Below are positions 7,498 to 15,292 of a stretch of 63,455 nt of DNA, in pieces. Position 1 is the stretch's first letter. The number at the start of each line of letters is the position of its first letter. Source of the DNA: a virus; the IMG/VR virus record IMGVR_UViG_3300024974_000006, positions 1-63,455 of that record; one strand, given 5' to 3'. A model generated the notes under the pieces. That model was given only the letters and a program-made list of their open reading frames with translations. It did no database searches and was not told where the DNA came from. The translations under genes were made by a program, and so were the position numbers.

Positions 7498-8721
7498 ATG
7501 TGTGGACATGTAGGATTTGTAAATCGTGGTAATGGATATTTAGCAGACTATGATACTTGGTTTAAACAAGCTTTATATTGTGGGGCTTTGAGAGGAGTGC
7601 ATGGGACCGGCATAGTTGGAGTATCTTCACTAAACCAGATGTCAATGTATAAAAGGGCATTAGCTGCTTCTGACTTTCTAGAACTAGCGGCTACTAAAAA
7701 GATTATTACTGGAACTAATAAAGCTTTGCTAGGTCATAATAGATATGCTACACAAGGCGGCGTATCTTGTGAGAACTCTCATCCATTTAAAGTCGAGCAT
7801 ATTACCCTTCTCCATAATGGTACTTTAACTTCTCATAGATCATTAGCAGGAGGCAATACATTCACTGTTGATAGCGAAGCATTAGCGGCTCATTTGGCTG
7901 TGAGTGAAACATACAAAGAAGCATTAGAGGAAGTTGATGGAGCGTATGCTTTAGTTTGGCATAACGCTAACAATGACACAATTAACTTTGCTAGGAATGA
8001 TGATAGAGCATTATACCTAGGGTTTCACTATGGTAAAGATGGAGATATTAAAACTGGACAGACTATCTTCTATGCCAGTGAAAAAGGTATGTTAGAATGG
8101 TTGTGTGCAAGAAATAATATTAAATTAGAAAGAGTGGCTCTTTTAAAACCAGGAGTTGTATTAACAGTACCATTAGATATAAAAGAGGAAATATCTGATT
8201 CTACATTTACTCCAAAGGAACCAAAAGCTTATGACTACTATCAGACTGGTGGTTATTATGGTAGAGGGGGCACAAATGGAAAAAAGCCAGAAAGCGAGCA
8301 ATCGTCTCCAAGAACAAACATAGTAAAAAGAAATAACTCTTATCCAACATTAAAAAAGTATTCATATTTATTAGGAGTAAAATCTCTTCAATTAAAAATA
8401 ACAGCATTTAAACCATATCAAGCATCAGGCGGCTATGGAGTGCTTTGTGGAATCTATAATAATGATCTTGAAATTCAAATTGGTGGACAGACTAAACAAG
8501 ATATGGATTCTTATTTAGGTAAGATGGTAAAGGTGACCCTTACATCAATGCACTCTGATGAGGTAGCATCAGGAAGGATACTAGGGCTAGCAGACGAGCT
8601 ACCAGATGATAATGAAGAAGATTATGAGGATTATGGTGGTGGTACTGTAGTACAATTTGAAAAAAAAAAGTCTACTGCTCTAATTGTGACGAAGAGGTTA
8701 TTTCAGAGAAACCATTTATAG
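7498..8721 (+). CDS. Class II glutamine amidotransferase, zero-frame product
   Basis: It is 407 residues. Catalytic Cys2 directly follows Met1 (MCGHVGFV), as in GlmS/PurF-type N-terminal nucleophile amidotransferases. LLGHNRYATQGG and LLHNGTL supply the substrate-binding motifs. The enzyme would release ammonia from glutamine for a partner ligase. About residues 255-300 form a polar linker, followed by a C-terminal region of unknown fold. The zero frame ends 51 bases after a run of 10 A at 8660-8669. The -1 frame carries a further conserved-looking domain (see 8670-8783), so this stop may belong to only one of two products. Confidence 0.88.
   Translation: MCGHVGFVNRGNGYLADYDTWFKQALYCGALRGVHGTGIVGVSSLNQMSMYKRALAASDFLELAATKKIITGTNKALLGHNRYATQGGVSCENSHPFKVEHITLLHNGTLTSHRSLAGGNTFTVDSEALAAHLAVSETYKEALEEVDGAYALVWHNANNDTINFARNDDRALYLGFHYGKDGDIKTGQTIFYASEKGMLEWLCARNNIKLERVALLKPGVVLTVPLDIKEEISDSTFTPKEPKAYDYYQTGGYYGRGGTNGKKPESEQSSPRTNIVKRNNSYPTLKKYSYLLGVKSLQLKITAFKPYQASGGYGVLCGIYNNDLEIQIGGQTKQDMDSYLGKMVKVTLTSMHSDEVASGRILGLADELPDDNEEDYEDYGGGTVVQFEKKKSTALIVTKRLFQRNHL
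8664..8670 (+). promoter_or_regulatory. Slippery heptamer A-AAA-AAG for -1 frameshift
   Basis: In the zero frame the codons read GAA AAA AAA AAG TCT, so A-AAA-AAG sits in register at 8664-8670. This is the heptamer used by E. coli dnaX for -1 frameshifting. It lies in a run of ten A, where RNA polymerase slippage adding one A would give the same frame. A GGTGGTGG stretch about 20 nt upstream could act as an internal Shine-Dalgarno. No strong downstream hairpin was seen. Confidence 0.6.
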
Positions 8722-8783
8722 CAATTGATAATAAACCTTATTGCAACTATTGCGTTGCCTCATTTCCAGAGAGTATATATTAA
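8670..8783 (+). CDS. -1 frame zinc-ribbon tail of the amidotransferase
   Basis: Reading from G8670 in the -1 frame gives VYCSNCDEEVISEKPF and continues to a TAA at 8781-8783. Cys pairs occur as CSNC and CNYC about 20 residues apart, a treble-clef or zinc-ribbon pattern. There is no start codon of its own. The frame ends 3 bases before the next ATG, typical of real gene spacing here. It is therefore most likely a C-terminal extension made by frameshifting, or by a one-base sequencing error in the A-run. Confidence 0.65.
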   Translation, partial: VYCSNCDEEVISEKPFIAIDNKPYCNYCVASFPESIY

Positions 8784-8786
8784 ATT

Positions 8787-9755
8787 ATGAGAATTGTAAA
8801 ATTAGAACTTCCAACAAGTAGAGTAAATGACCACACTTCTATAGATATTAGTAATGCCCCTGCATTTGCTTTATTAAAAATGAAGGAGGATGATACATTC
8901 CTAGAATTAAATTACCCATCTTTATGTAGAGATTTTGTTGGGCCAGCTTGTGTATGTGCTCACAAAAAGGTAAGGAATATATTTTCAAATATGATTCTAG
9001 AAGAAGATCTATTGACTGATACAAACCAAACGTCCATCTCTATCTCTATTAACCCAGATGGAATGAATCATTTATTAAATAACATCAGAATATTGCATGA
9101 GTTTGAACAACATCTCGGTATAAAACTAACTGAAGTCTGTAGTACTAACGAATTAGATAGATTCGGCAGGGCTCATTTAGTTATCATAGGTGATAAATTT
9201 TGGATAAAGGCTCCATTAGCAATCTCATTCTATACTTTTTTCTTAAGATGTTTAACATATTTCGAGTATCATAAGAATATAGGTACTATAGAGAGTGCGT
9301 TTAAATACCTATCGTCAAAAGGCTCTGATAACGTAGATTCTAATTATGCCAAAAAGATTATATCAAATATAGATGTAAGATTATTATTTGGTAATTTAGA
9401 TAGAGTTTTAGGAGATAATCCTTTCACTGGTTTAAATGATAAGGTAATTCTTAAAGATACTTCTTGGATTGAAGATAAAACAAAGAGCTATCCAGATATT
9501 TTAGAAGGAGTTTACAAAAGCTCTTACTTTAATAACAAATATCAGTTTAGAATGAGTAGCCTCTATTCTCAATCAGGGCTAGTCACCTTCTCAGACTGTC
9601 TATTTTTAGTACATCAAGAACGGCAGCACTATATAGGAGTTTCGAATCTTGGTTTAGATTGGGTCTCCAACTATATTGATTTAGCTGTAGAGAATAAAGT
9701 TTTAACCCTTAAAAGAAACCCTACTAATGGTCTTCAGTCATTTGAAGCAAACTAG
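8787..9755 (+). CDS. Unknown protein, paralogue A of a tandem pair (322 aa)
   Basis: It begins MRIVKLELPTSRVND. It shares with the next gene the blocks CRDFVGPACV (about residue 50), IGDKFWIKAPLAISFYTF (about 133-150), LDRVLGDNPFTGLND (about 207-221) and LGLDWVSNYIDLAVE near the C-terminus. The two are tandem duplicates of a family I do not recognise. No signal peptide or membrane segment. Placement straight after the amidotransferase suggests the same operon and process. Confidence 0.85.
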   Translation: MRIVKLELPTSRVNDHTSIDISNAPAFALLKMKEDDTFLELNYPSLCRDFVGPACVCAHKKVRNIFSNMILEEDLLTDTNQTSISISINPDGMNHLLNNIRILHEFEQHLGIKLTEVCSTNELDRFGRAHLVIIGDKFWIKAPLAISFYTFFLRCLTYFEYHKNIGTIESAFKYLSSKGSDNVDSNYAKKIISNIDVRLLFGNLDRVLGDNPFTGLNDKVILKDTSWIEDKTKSYPDILEGVYKSSYFNNKYQFRMSSLYSQSGLVTFSDCLFLVHQERQHYIGVSNLGLDWVSNYIDLAVENKVLTLKRNPTNGLQSFEAN

Positions 9756-9774
9756 AGTCTTATTACATTAAAAA

Positions 9775-10797
9775 TTGAGAATAACCAAAATGAATGAAAA
9801 AGTAAATTTAGTAATAGTAGATTATGGCAATAGTTATGGTAGACCACTTTCAACTCAAGCCCCTTTATTCTCTATCCTTCGCAAAGTAGTAGAGTTTGAC
9901 AAGAAAGAAGTCTACTATGAATTAGCACTAGAGTCTAAGTGTAGAGATTTTGTCGGTAGTACTTGTTTAGCTTCTAATCTAAGATTTCATAATCCTTTAA
10001 ATACTAACGATAAAAATAGAATTGCTTCTATTGATGAAGCGCTTGTCTCTATATCAATAAATGCCCTTCATTCAGATTTACCAAAGTCTAGAATAGGCAT
10101 TTTAAATGATATAGAGAGAGAGATGGGTATCACTCCTACAACTGTCCATGAAACCAATGTTAAAATTGGAATTAATGGTAGGAAAAAGTTAGTATTTATC
10201 GGAGATAGCTTATGGATGAAGTCTCCACATGCAATATCTATCTACACTTTCCTAATAAGATGTTTGTGCTATCCATCTGATAAATCAATAACAACTATTG
10301 AAGAATTATTCAATATGATTTTAATAGAGTATACAAACTCTAATGATGCTTCTTTCATATTCAGATTTCTACCTTATATCGATATTAGATTCTATCTAAT
10401 TAACTTAGATAGAATATTAGGTAAGAACCCATTAACAGGTATGAATGATGAAGAGTTAACTAACACAGTTTTTAGTATAGAAAGTAGCTCTTTTGGACAA
10501 TATTCTATGGACCATCAAAGTACTTATTCTAACAAGTATATTAGAACTAATTATAGATTCTCTTTGAATGTAACGCATCCTCAATCAGGAATAGTTCATA
10601 TAACATACTTATTAACCCTTATAGAAAAAGGCACTTTTATGTCAGATATGTCTGAGTCTTGCATGGGCTTAGATTGGGTTTCCAATTATATTGATTTAGC
10701 TATAGAGAAAGGGATTTTCAAATCAGTTAAAGTAGATGAAAAAGAGTCATTTAAAAGAATCACTAAGACATGGGAGAATAATGACAGAAAAAAATAA
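9775..10797 (+). CDS. Unknown protein, paralogue B of a tandem pair (340 aa)
   Basis: Shares CRDFVGSTCL, IGDSLWMKSPHAISIYTF, LDRILGKNPLTGMND and LGLDWVSNYIDLAIE with the preceding gene. The start is uncertain: a TTG at 9775 gives MRITK, like MRIVK in paralogue A, but has no ribosome site. The ATG at 9790 is an alternative with a weak GAGA upstream. It overlaps the primase-helicase gene by 17 bases, tying the ligation cassette to the replication block transcriptionally. Confidence 0.82.
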   Translation: MRITKMNEKVNLVIVDYGNSYGRPLSTQAPLFSILRKVVEFDKKEVYYELALESKCRDFVGSTCLASNLRFHNPLNTNDKNRIASIDEALVSISINALHSDLPKSRIGILNDIEREMGITPTTVHETNVKIGINGRKKLVFIGDSLWMKSPHAISIYTFLIRCLCYPSDKSITTIEELFNMILIEYTNSNDASFIFRFLPYIDIRFYLINLDRILGKNPLTGMNDEELTNTVFSIESSSFGQYSMDHQSTYSNKYIRTNYRFSLNVTHPQSGIVHITYLLTLIEKGTFMSDMSESCMGLDWVSNYIDLAIEKGIFKSVKVDEKESFKRITKTWENNDRKK

Positions 10798-12412
10798 ATA
10801 TCTAAGAAACGAAAGTTGCCCATCTTGTGGATCGTCTAATGGTCTAGGAGTTTATCTTAGACCTAATGGATCAACATTTGGAAAATGCTTTAAATGTAAT
10901 GAGGTACATAGTATGGATGAAACAAAAGACGTTGTTAGTAATGCTCCATCTAAAATAGATTATGATTATTACAGTGCTGAGTTTCATCCATTAAAAAGTA
11001 GAGGTATATCACAAAAAGTATGCGAGAAGTATGAAGTAAAGAGTGTAGTAGATTCTGATGGAAATGATTTAGTACACTTTTATCCAGTATTAAATGGAGA
11101 CCTGTCTCTATCAGTGTGTATTAGGGAAGTTAAAGGTAAAAAGTTTAAATGGGTGGATGCAGGAGCTAATCAGGAATTCTTTGGACAAAGGGTTGTTGGT
11201 AGTAAGGGTAAGATGATTATTATTACTGAGGGTGTTTGTGATTGCCTAGCGGCAGTTGAAATGCTAGCATTACAAGGAAAGTCCTATAGGGTTGTCTCTG
11301 TTAATAATGGTGCAGGCTCAGCAGTAAAAGTAGTAAAAGATAATTATGAATGGTTAGCCTCTTTTGAGAATATCTTCTTAGCATTTGATCAAGATGAACC
11401 AGGGCAGAAAATGGTTCCTTCTATATCTGAGATGTTTCCCCCTAATAAAGTAAAGAATATAACTTTCTCTGAGAAAGACCCAAATGCCTTACTACTATCA
11501 GGGAAATCCAAGGAATTCTTAGAAGCTATCTATTGTGCTAAAGAAAGCAGGCCAGACGGTATTGTAAGTGTAGAAGATTTGTTTGATGAGGCTATTAAAC
11601 CCCCAGAAATGGGCTTATCTTTTCCTTGGCCTACATTAACTGAGGCTACTTACGGATATAGAGATGGAGAACTTTGGGGTATAGGCGCAGGCTCAGGAAC
11701 TGGAAAAACAGAATTCTTTAAAGAGTGCATTCATCATACAATCAATTTTCACCATGAAACAGCTGGAGTTATCTTTTTAGAAGAGCCAGCAGCCAAAACA
11801 CTTAAAGTATTAGCTGGTAAAAAAGTTAATAAGAGATTCCATATTCCATCAGATAAAGGCGGAGATTGGACTATAGAAGAATTGGTAGATGGTATTAATG
11901 ACTTAAAAGGAAAGGTTTTCCTTTATAATCATTTTGGAGCAAAAGACTGGGAATCTATTAAACCTAAGATAAGATTCATGGTTCAGTCTTTAGGTATTAA
12001 AAGAATTTATTTAGATCATTTAACTGCGTTAGTAGCTCAAGAGGATAATGAGTATAAAGCACTCAATAGGCTTATGGAAGAAATGTCTAGTCTTTGCCAA
12101 GAGCTTAATTGTACTCTTTTTTATGTCTCTCATTTGCGTAAAGCTTCAGGTACTCCACATGAAGAAGGTGGAAGAGTTACAGCAGATCAGTTTAAAGGTA
12201 GTGGGGCAATCGTCTTTTGGTCAAACTTTCTTATTGGGCTTGAAAGGAATCAACAGGCAGAAGATTTGGATGAAAGAAATACAACAACTCTCAGAGTTCT
12301 AAAAGATAGAAATACAGGATTAGCTACAGGAACTACTTTTAGATTAAAGTATAACCATACTACAGGTAGATGGGGAGAAGAAGATGAAGATGAATATAAT
12401 GAATCTTTTTAG
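10781..12412 (+). CDS. T7 gp4-like primase-helicase
   Basis: The ATG at 10781 follows GGGAG, and the zinc finger starts right behind it: CPSC (13-16) and CFKC (36-39). A TOPRIM region follows with IITEGVCDCLAA and AFDQDEPGQK. The C-terminal helicase has Walker A GAGSGTGKT (about 302-310), RIYLDHLTAL and YVSHLRKASG. The enzyme makes primers and unwinds DNA at the fork. At 543 residues it is close to T7 gp4. The end is acidic, as expected for contact with the polymerase. No other helicase was seen. Confidence 0.93.
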   Translation: MTEKNKYLRNESCPSCGSSNGLGVYLRPNGSTFGKCFKCNEVHSMDETKDVVSNAPSKIDYDYYSAEFHPLKSRGISQKVCEKYEVKSVVDSDGNDLVHFYPVLNGDLSLSVCIREVKGKKFKWVDAGANQEFFGQRVVGSKGKMIIITEGVCDCLAAVEMLALQGKSYRVVSVNNGAGSAVKVVKDNYEWLASFENIFLAFDQDEPGQKMVPSISEMFPPNKVKNITFSEKDPNALLLSGKSKEFLEAIYCAKESRPDGIVSVEDLFDEAIKPPEMGLSFPWPTLTEATYGYRDGELWGIGAGSGTGKTEFFKECIHHTINFHHETAGVIFLEEPAAKTLKVLAGKKVNKRFHIPSDKGGDWTIEELVDGINDLKGKVFLYNHFGAKDWESIKPKIRFMVQSLGIKRIYLDHLTALVAQEDNEYKALNRLMEEMSSLCQELNCTLFYVSHLRKASGTPHEEGGRVTADQFKGSGAIVFWSNFLIGLERNQQAEDLDERNTTTLRVLKDRNTGLATGTTFRLKYNHTTGRWGEEDEDEYNESF

Positions 12413-12444
12413 TATTTCATTATTTACAATTAATAAGGATTAAG

Positions 12445-12744
12445 ATGATTGAACAACAGTCGAACATGCTTTATCAGCTCTTCTCTATGGAAGAAGAAGA
12501 GAAACAAAATAGAAAGTTATATAGATTATTAGCAGTAGCATTACTAACGATTAATGTAGACAGAGACATTATCACACTCCAATTTAGTAATAAAATAGAA
12601 GTAAAGATAACTATATATGAGTTCCATTTTTATATAGATTTTTCTGATAAAAGTCTATTTCAAAATGGTGAGAACAAAGAGACAAAACAAAGTAAAGATA
12701 GAATATTATACTATCTTGAATATATAGGAAATCTTAGATCATGA
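12445..12744 (+). CDS. Hypothetical protein (99 aa)
   Basis: AAGGAT lies before the ATG. The product begins MIEQQSNMLYQLFSMEEEEK, has an acidic helical start and alternates beta-like segments afterwards. Its stop overlaps the next start (ATGA). It lies between the primase-helicase and polymerase genes, so a replication accessory role is possible but unproven. Confidence 0.75.
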   Translation: MIEQQSNMLYQLFSMEEEEKQNRKLYRLLAVALLTINVDRDIITLQFSNKIEVKITIYEFHFYIDFSDKSLFQNGENKETKQSKDRILYYLEYIGNLRS

Positions 12745-13025
12745 AACTAAAGACTATTAGAATTGATAAAGCCTATGGTAAAAATAAATTTTCATTTTAT
12801 ATAACTAAGGCAACAGAAGATGTGTATGTAAATGGAAAAACTGAACCATATCCACTTGGATTTTATCATTTTAACCCAGATAAAGTGACAGATAAAGAAG
12901 CTTTTATTAAGTTAGTAACTTGTATGGAGAAGGCGCATAATGATAAAATAAAAGAAATAAAACTATCATTATCTAGTCTAATAACTTTTAAGGAGTCAGT
13001 TATTAATGGAAAGAATAGTCTTTGA
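12741..13025 (+). CDS. Hypothetical protein (94 aa)
   Basis: It begins MKLKTIRIDKAYGKNKFSFY. It is basic and soluble, with a probable beta-rich first half and a helical second half. It overlaps its upstream neighbour by 4 bases and the exonuclease gene by 20 bases. No family recognised; tight coupling puts it in the replication operon. Confidence 0.75.
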   Translation: MKLKTIRIDKAYGKNKFSFYITKATEDVYVNGKTEPYPLGFYHFNPDKVTDKEAFIKLVTCMEKAHNDKIKEIKLSLSSLITFKESVINGKNSL

Positions 13026-13536
13026 TATAGAAGCTGATGGACTATTAGAAGAATCTGAAAATATTTGGTGTATTTCTTATAAAAACTTAGAGACTACAGA
13101 AGTTAATACTTTATATGGACCATCTCTAAACAAGTATAAAATATCTGCTCTATTCAAGGATAAAATAGTCATTGGGCATAATATAATAAAGTATGATATT
13201 CCAATGCTTAAGAAATTCTATAAGTTAGATCTAATAGATACTTTAGAAAATGAAAACATAATTGACACCTATTTAATGTCTAAAGTACTTTATCCAGATA
13301 GACCTATGCCTAAGAATTGTCCTACCTCCATATTAAATCCAGTTACTAACAGATCAAAGAAAATTGGCCCTCATGGATTAGAGAGTTGGGCTTGGAGAGT
13401 AGGAGAAAGAAAATTAGCCATTCACGATTGGAGAGAATTTACTCCAGAGATTATTCAAAGATGTGAAGGAGATGTAATTATAAATGAGAAGGTTTATTAT
13501 AAACTATTAAAAGAAGCTAATCTTAAGGAACTGTAA
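13006..13536 (+). CDS. 3'-5' exonuclease subunit of split T7-like DNA polymerase
   Basis: It is 176 residues, the size of the T7 gp5 exonuclease domain alone. Metal ligands: Asp7 and Glu9 (FDIEADGL), Asp in GHNIIKYDIP, and Asp in CEGDV near residue 160. The LMSKVLYPDRP and GPHGLESWAWRVGERK segments are typical of T7-like polymerases. The gene ends at a normal stop overlapped by the next start, so it is not simply a truncated polymerase. It would proofread with the polymerase at 15293. Whether the two subunits associate is not visible here. Confidence 0.88.
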   Translation: MERIVFDIEADGLLEESENIWCISYKNLETTEVNTLYGPSLNKYKISALFKDKIVIGHNIIKYDIPMLKKFYKLDLIDTLENENIIDTYLMSKVLYPDRPMPKNCPTSILNPVTNRSKKIGPHGLESWAWRVGERKLAIHDWREFTPEIIQRCEGDVIINEKVYYKLLKEANLKEL

Positions 13537-13799
13537 TGTTATCTAAAACAGAAGAATGCCAGAGACTATTTGATTCTATTCCAATAGAGACTACATTAAA
13601 ACTTAAATTTAATTTAAGCTACTCTGATATAATTGGGGAGATAGTTAAGAAAGTAAGACATAATGCTTACTCATACTCTTTGTTTCTAGTAAATAGAGAT
13701 GATAGAACTGGTGGATTTTTCTGGATAAAGCCAGACTATATAGATTATTTTGGTAGAAAGGTAATAGATTTTGAAATAATATCTAAGGAAGAAATATGA
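13536..13799 (+). CDS. Hypothetical protein (87 aa)
   Basis: Begins MLSKTEECQRLFDSIP, starting at the last base of the exonuclease stop (TAATG coupling). It has a helical N-terminal half and a C-terminal part rich in aromatic residues (GGFFWIKPDYIDYFG). Lies in the insert between exonuclease and polymerase genes. Not recognised. Confidence 0.72.
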   Translation: MLSKTEECQRLFDSIPIETTLKLKFNLSYSDIIGEIVKKVRHNAYSYSLFLVNRDDRTGGFFWIKPDYIDYFGRKVIDFEIISKEEI

Positions 13800-14023
13800 A
13801 AGAAGAAACTAATAATTACAAACATCTATACGAGTTAGAAAGAGATTCATACTTTAAAATAGCTTCTACAAATGAAGTTAATGAATTCCCTATTTTACAT
13901 CTGAAACGTATCGATGGTATGTACTCTCTTTGTTATGATGAACAAGGTAAAACATATCACTTAGCAGCATTCACAATAGTTGAGCAAGTAGATAAACCGA
14001 ATAATTGGAGTGGAATAAAATGA
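13796..14023 (+). CDS. Hypothetical protein (75 aa)
   Basis: Overlaps both neighbours by 4 bases (ATGA), so it is translationally coupled to the RNA ligase. It begins MKEETNNYKHLYELERDSYF. The second half reads as short beta strands (GMYSLCYDEQGKTYHLAAF). No family recognised. Confidence 0.7.
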   Translation: MKEETNNYKHLYELERDSYFKIASTNEVNEFPILHLKRIDGMYSLCYDEQGKTYHLAAFTIVEQVDKPNNWSGIK

Positions 14024-15099
14024 GTAGAAAACTAGCTACTATCAGAAGAATAGCAGAAATAAAAAGCATTGAAGGTGCTGATAGGATTGTGGCTTATCGA
14101 GTAGATGGCTGGTGGGTAATAGGGCAAAAGGATCAATTTAATATAGATGATTTAGTTCTTTATTTAGAGATTGACTCTTGGGTACCTACCAAATTAGCTC
14201 CATTCTTAAGTAGAGGAAAGGAGCCTAGAGAGTTCAAAGGGATTAAAGGAGAAAAACTAAAAACAATTAGAATGAAAGGTCAAATATCCCAAGGTCTAAT
14301 TTTACCTTTAGTAAAAGAAGGCACCTTCTGGGGGTATCAGGAGACTACTCCAGCAGGAAGAACTTTACTAATAGTTGTAGATGAATATGAAGATCTTACG
14401 GAAACTCTAGGAATTATGGTATGGGAGGCCCCCACTAAATATGATAGCAGAGGTAACTACATAGGGAACCCTGAAGCTAGAGAAGGTGGTTTTCCTTGGT
14501 ACATACCTAAAACAGATCAAGAAAGAATACAAAATTGTTCTAAGCAGTTATCAAGATGGATTCAAAATAGAGAGGAATTTGAAGTAACCGAGAAATTACA
14601 TGGTTCTTCTATGACAGTGTATGTTAATGATCAGGATGAGGGAGTATGTTCTAGGAATATTAATCTTAAAGTTCCAGAAAATGGAGTATTTAATCCTTAT
14701 TGGCTTGTAGCTCAATCAAATGAGTTAATACCAAAGTTAAGAAGCACTGGTAGAAACCTTGCTATTCAAGGAGAGCTGATAGGACCAGGAGTACATGGTA
14801 ATATGTACAACCTAGATAAGATAGATTTCTATCTATTTAATATCTGGGATATTATACATCAAAGATGGTTCTCTTCAGAAGAAAGAGTACAACTATGTGA
14901 ATTATTGAATATAAAGCATGTTCCCATTCTACCTGTATTTAAAGTAACACCTGAAACAACTATTGATTCACTATTAAGTTCAGCAGATGGAAACTCTATA
15001 CTTAATCCTAATGCCTTTAGAGAAGGGTTAGTATTTAAAAGTTTAAAATCTAGTGAATCATTTAAAGCAGTATCTAATTATTTCTTGGAAAGAGAATAG
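14020..15099 (+). CDS. RNA ligase, DRB0094 (Rnl5-like) family
   Basis: I chose the ATG at 14020 (GGAG about 9 nt upstream); an in-frame TTG at 14005 is unlikely. It is 359 residues. The N-terminal half looks like an OB-type module (GWWVIGQKDQFNIDDLVLYL). The nucleotidyltransferase core has the adenylated lysine in EKLHGSSM (Lys192), QGELIGPG (Glu252), and FREGLVFKS (Glu335, Lys340), ending KAVSNYFL as motif V. Relatives seal nicks with an RNA 3'-OH end. No polynucleotide kinase or tRNA gene was seen, so it may act alone, for example against host RNA-cleaving defences. Confidence 0.88.
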   Translation: MSRKLATIRRIAEIKSIEGADRIVAYRVDGWWVIGQKDQFNIDDLVLYLEIDSWVPTKLAPFLSRGKEPREFKGIKGEKLKTIRMKGQISQGLILPLVKEGTFWGYQETTPAGRTLLIVVDEYEDLTETLGIMVWEAPTKYDSRGNYIGNPEAREGGFPWYIPKTDQERIQNCSKQLSRWIQNREEFEVTEKLHGSSMTVYVNDQDEGVCSRNINLKVPENGVFNPYWLVAQSNELIPKLRSTGRNLAIQGELIGPGVHGNMYNLDKIDFYLFNIWDIIHQRWFSSEERVQLCELLNIKHVPILPVFKVTPETTIDSLLSSADGNSILNPNAFREGLVFKSLKSSESFKAVSNYFLERE

Positions 15100-15102
15100 A
15101 AA

Positions 15103-15279
15103 ATGAGTACACAAGTAGCAGTATTTATAAGAGGTGGAGTAGTACAGTCAGTCTACTCTAATAAGACTGATGTTGAAGTAGAAGTATTTGATATGGATGA
15201 CCTTAAAGAGTTCCATGACTTTAAACAAAGAGAAGAGGAACTTGAAAAATATCTAAAAAGTAAAAATAGAGTCTACTAG
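15103..15279 (+). CDS. Small conserved-looking phage protein (58 aa)
   Basis: It begins MSTQVAVFIRGGVVQSVYSN, then VEVEVFDMDDLKE. The GGVVQ...VEVxVxDxDD pattern recalls very small proteins widespread in phages and archaea whose function is not known. The acidic, helical end (FKQREEELEKYLK) may form a short coiled coil. It fits exactly between the ligase stop and the polymerase start. Confidence 0.7.
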   Translation: MSTQVAVFIRGGVVQSVYSNKTDVEVEVFDMDDLKEFHDFKQREEELEKYLKSKNRVY

Positions 15280-15292
15280 TCATTGAACAAAG

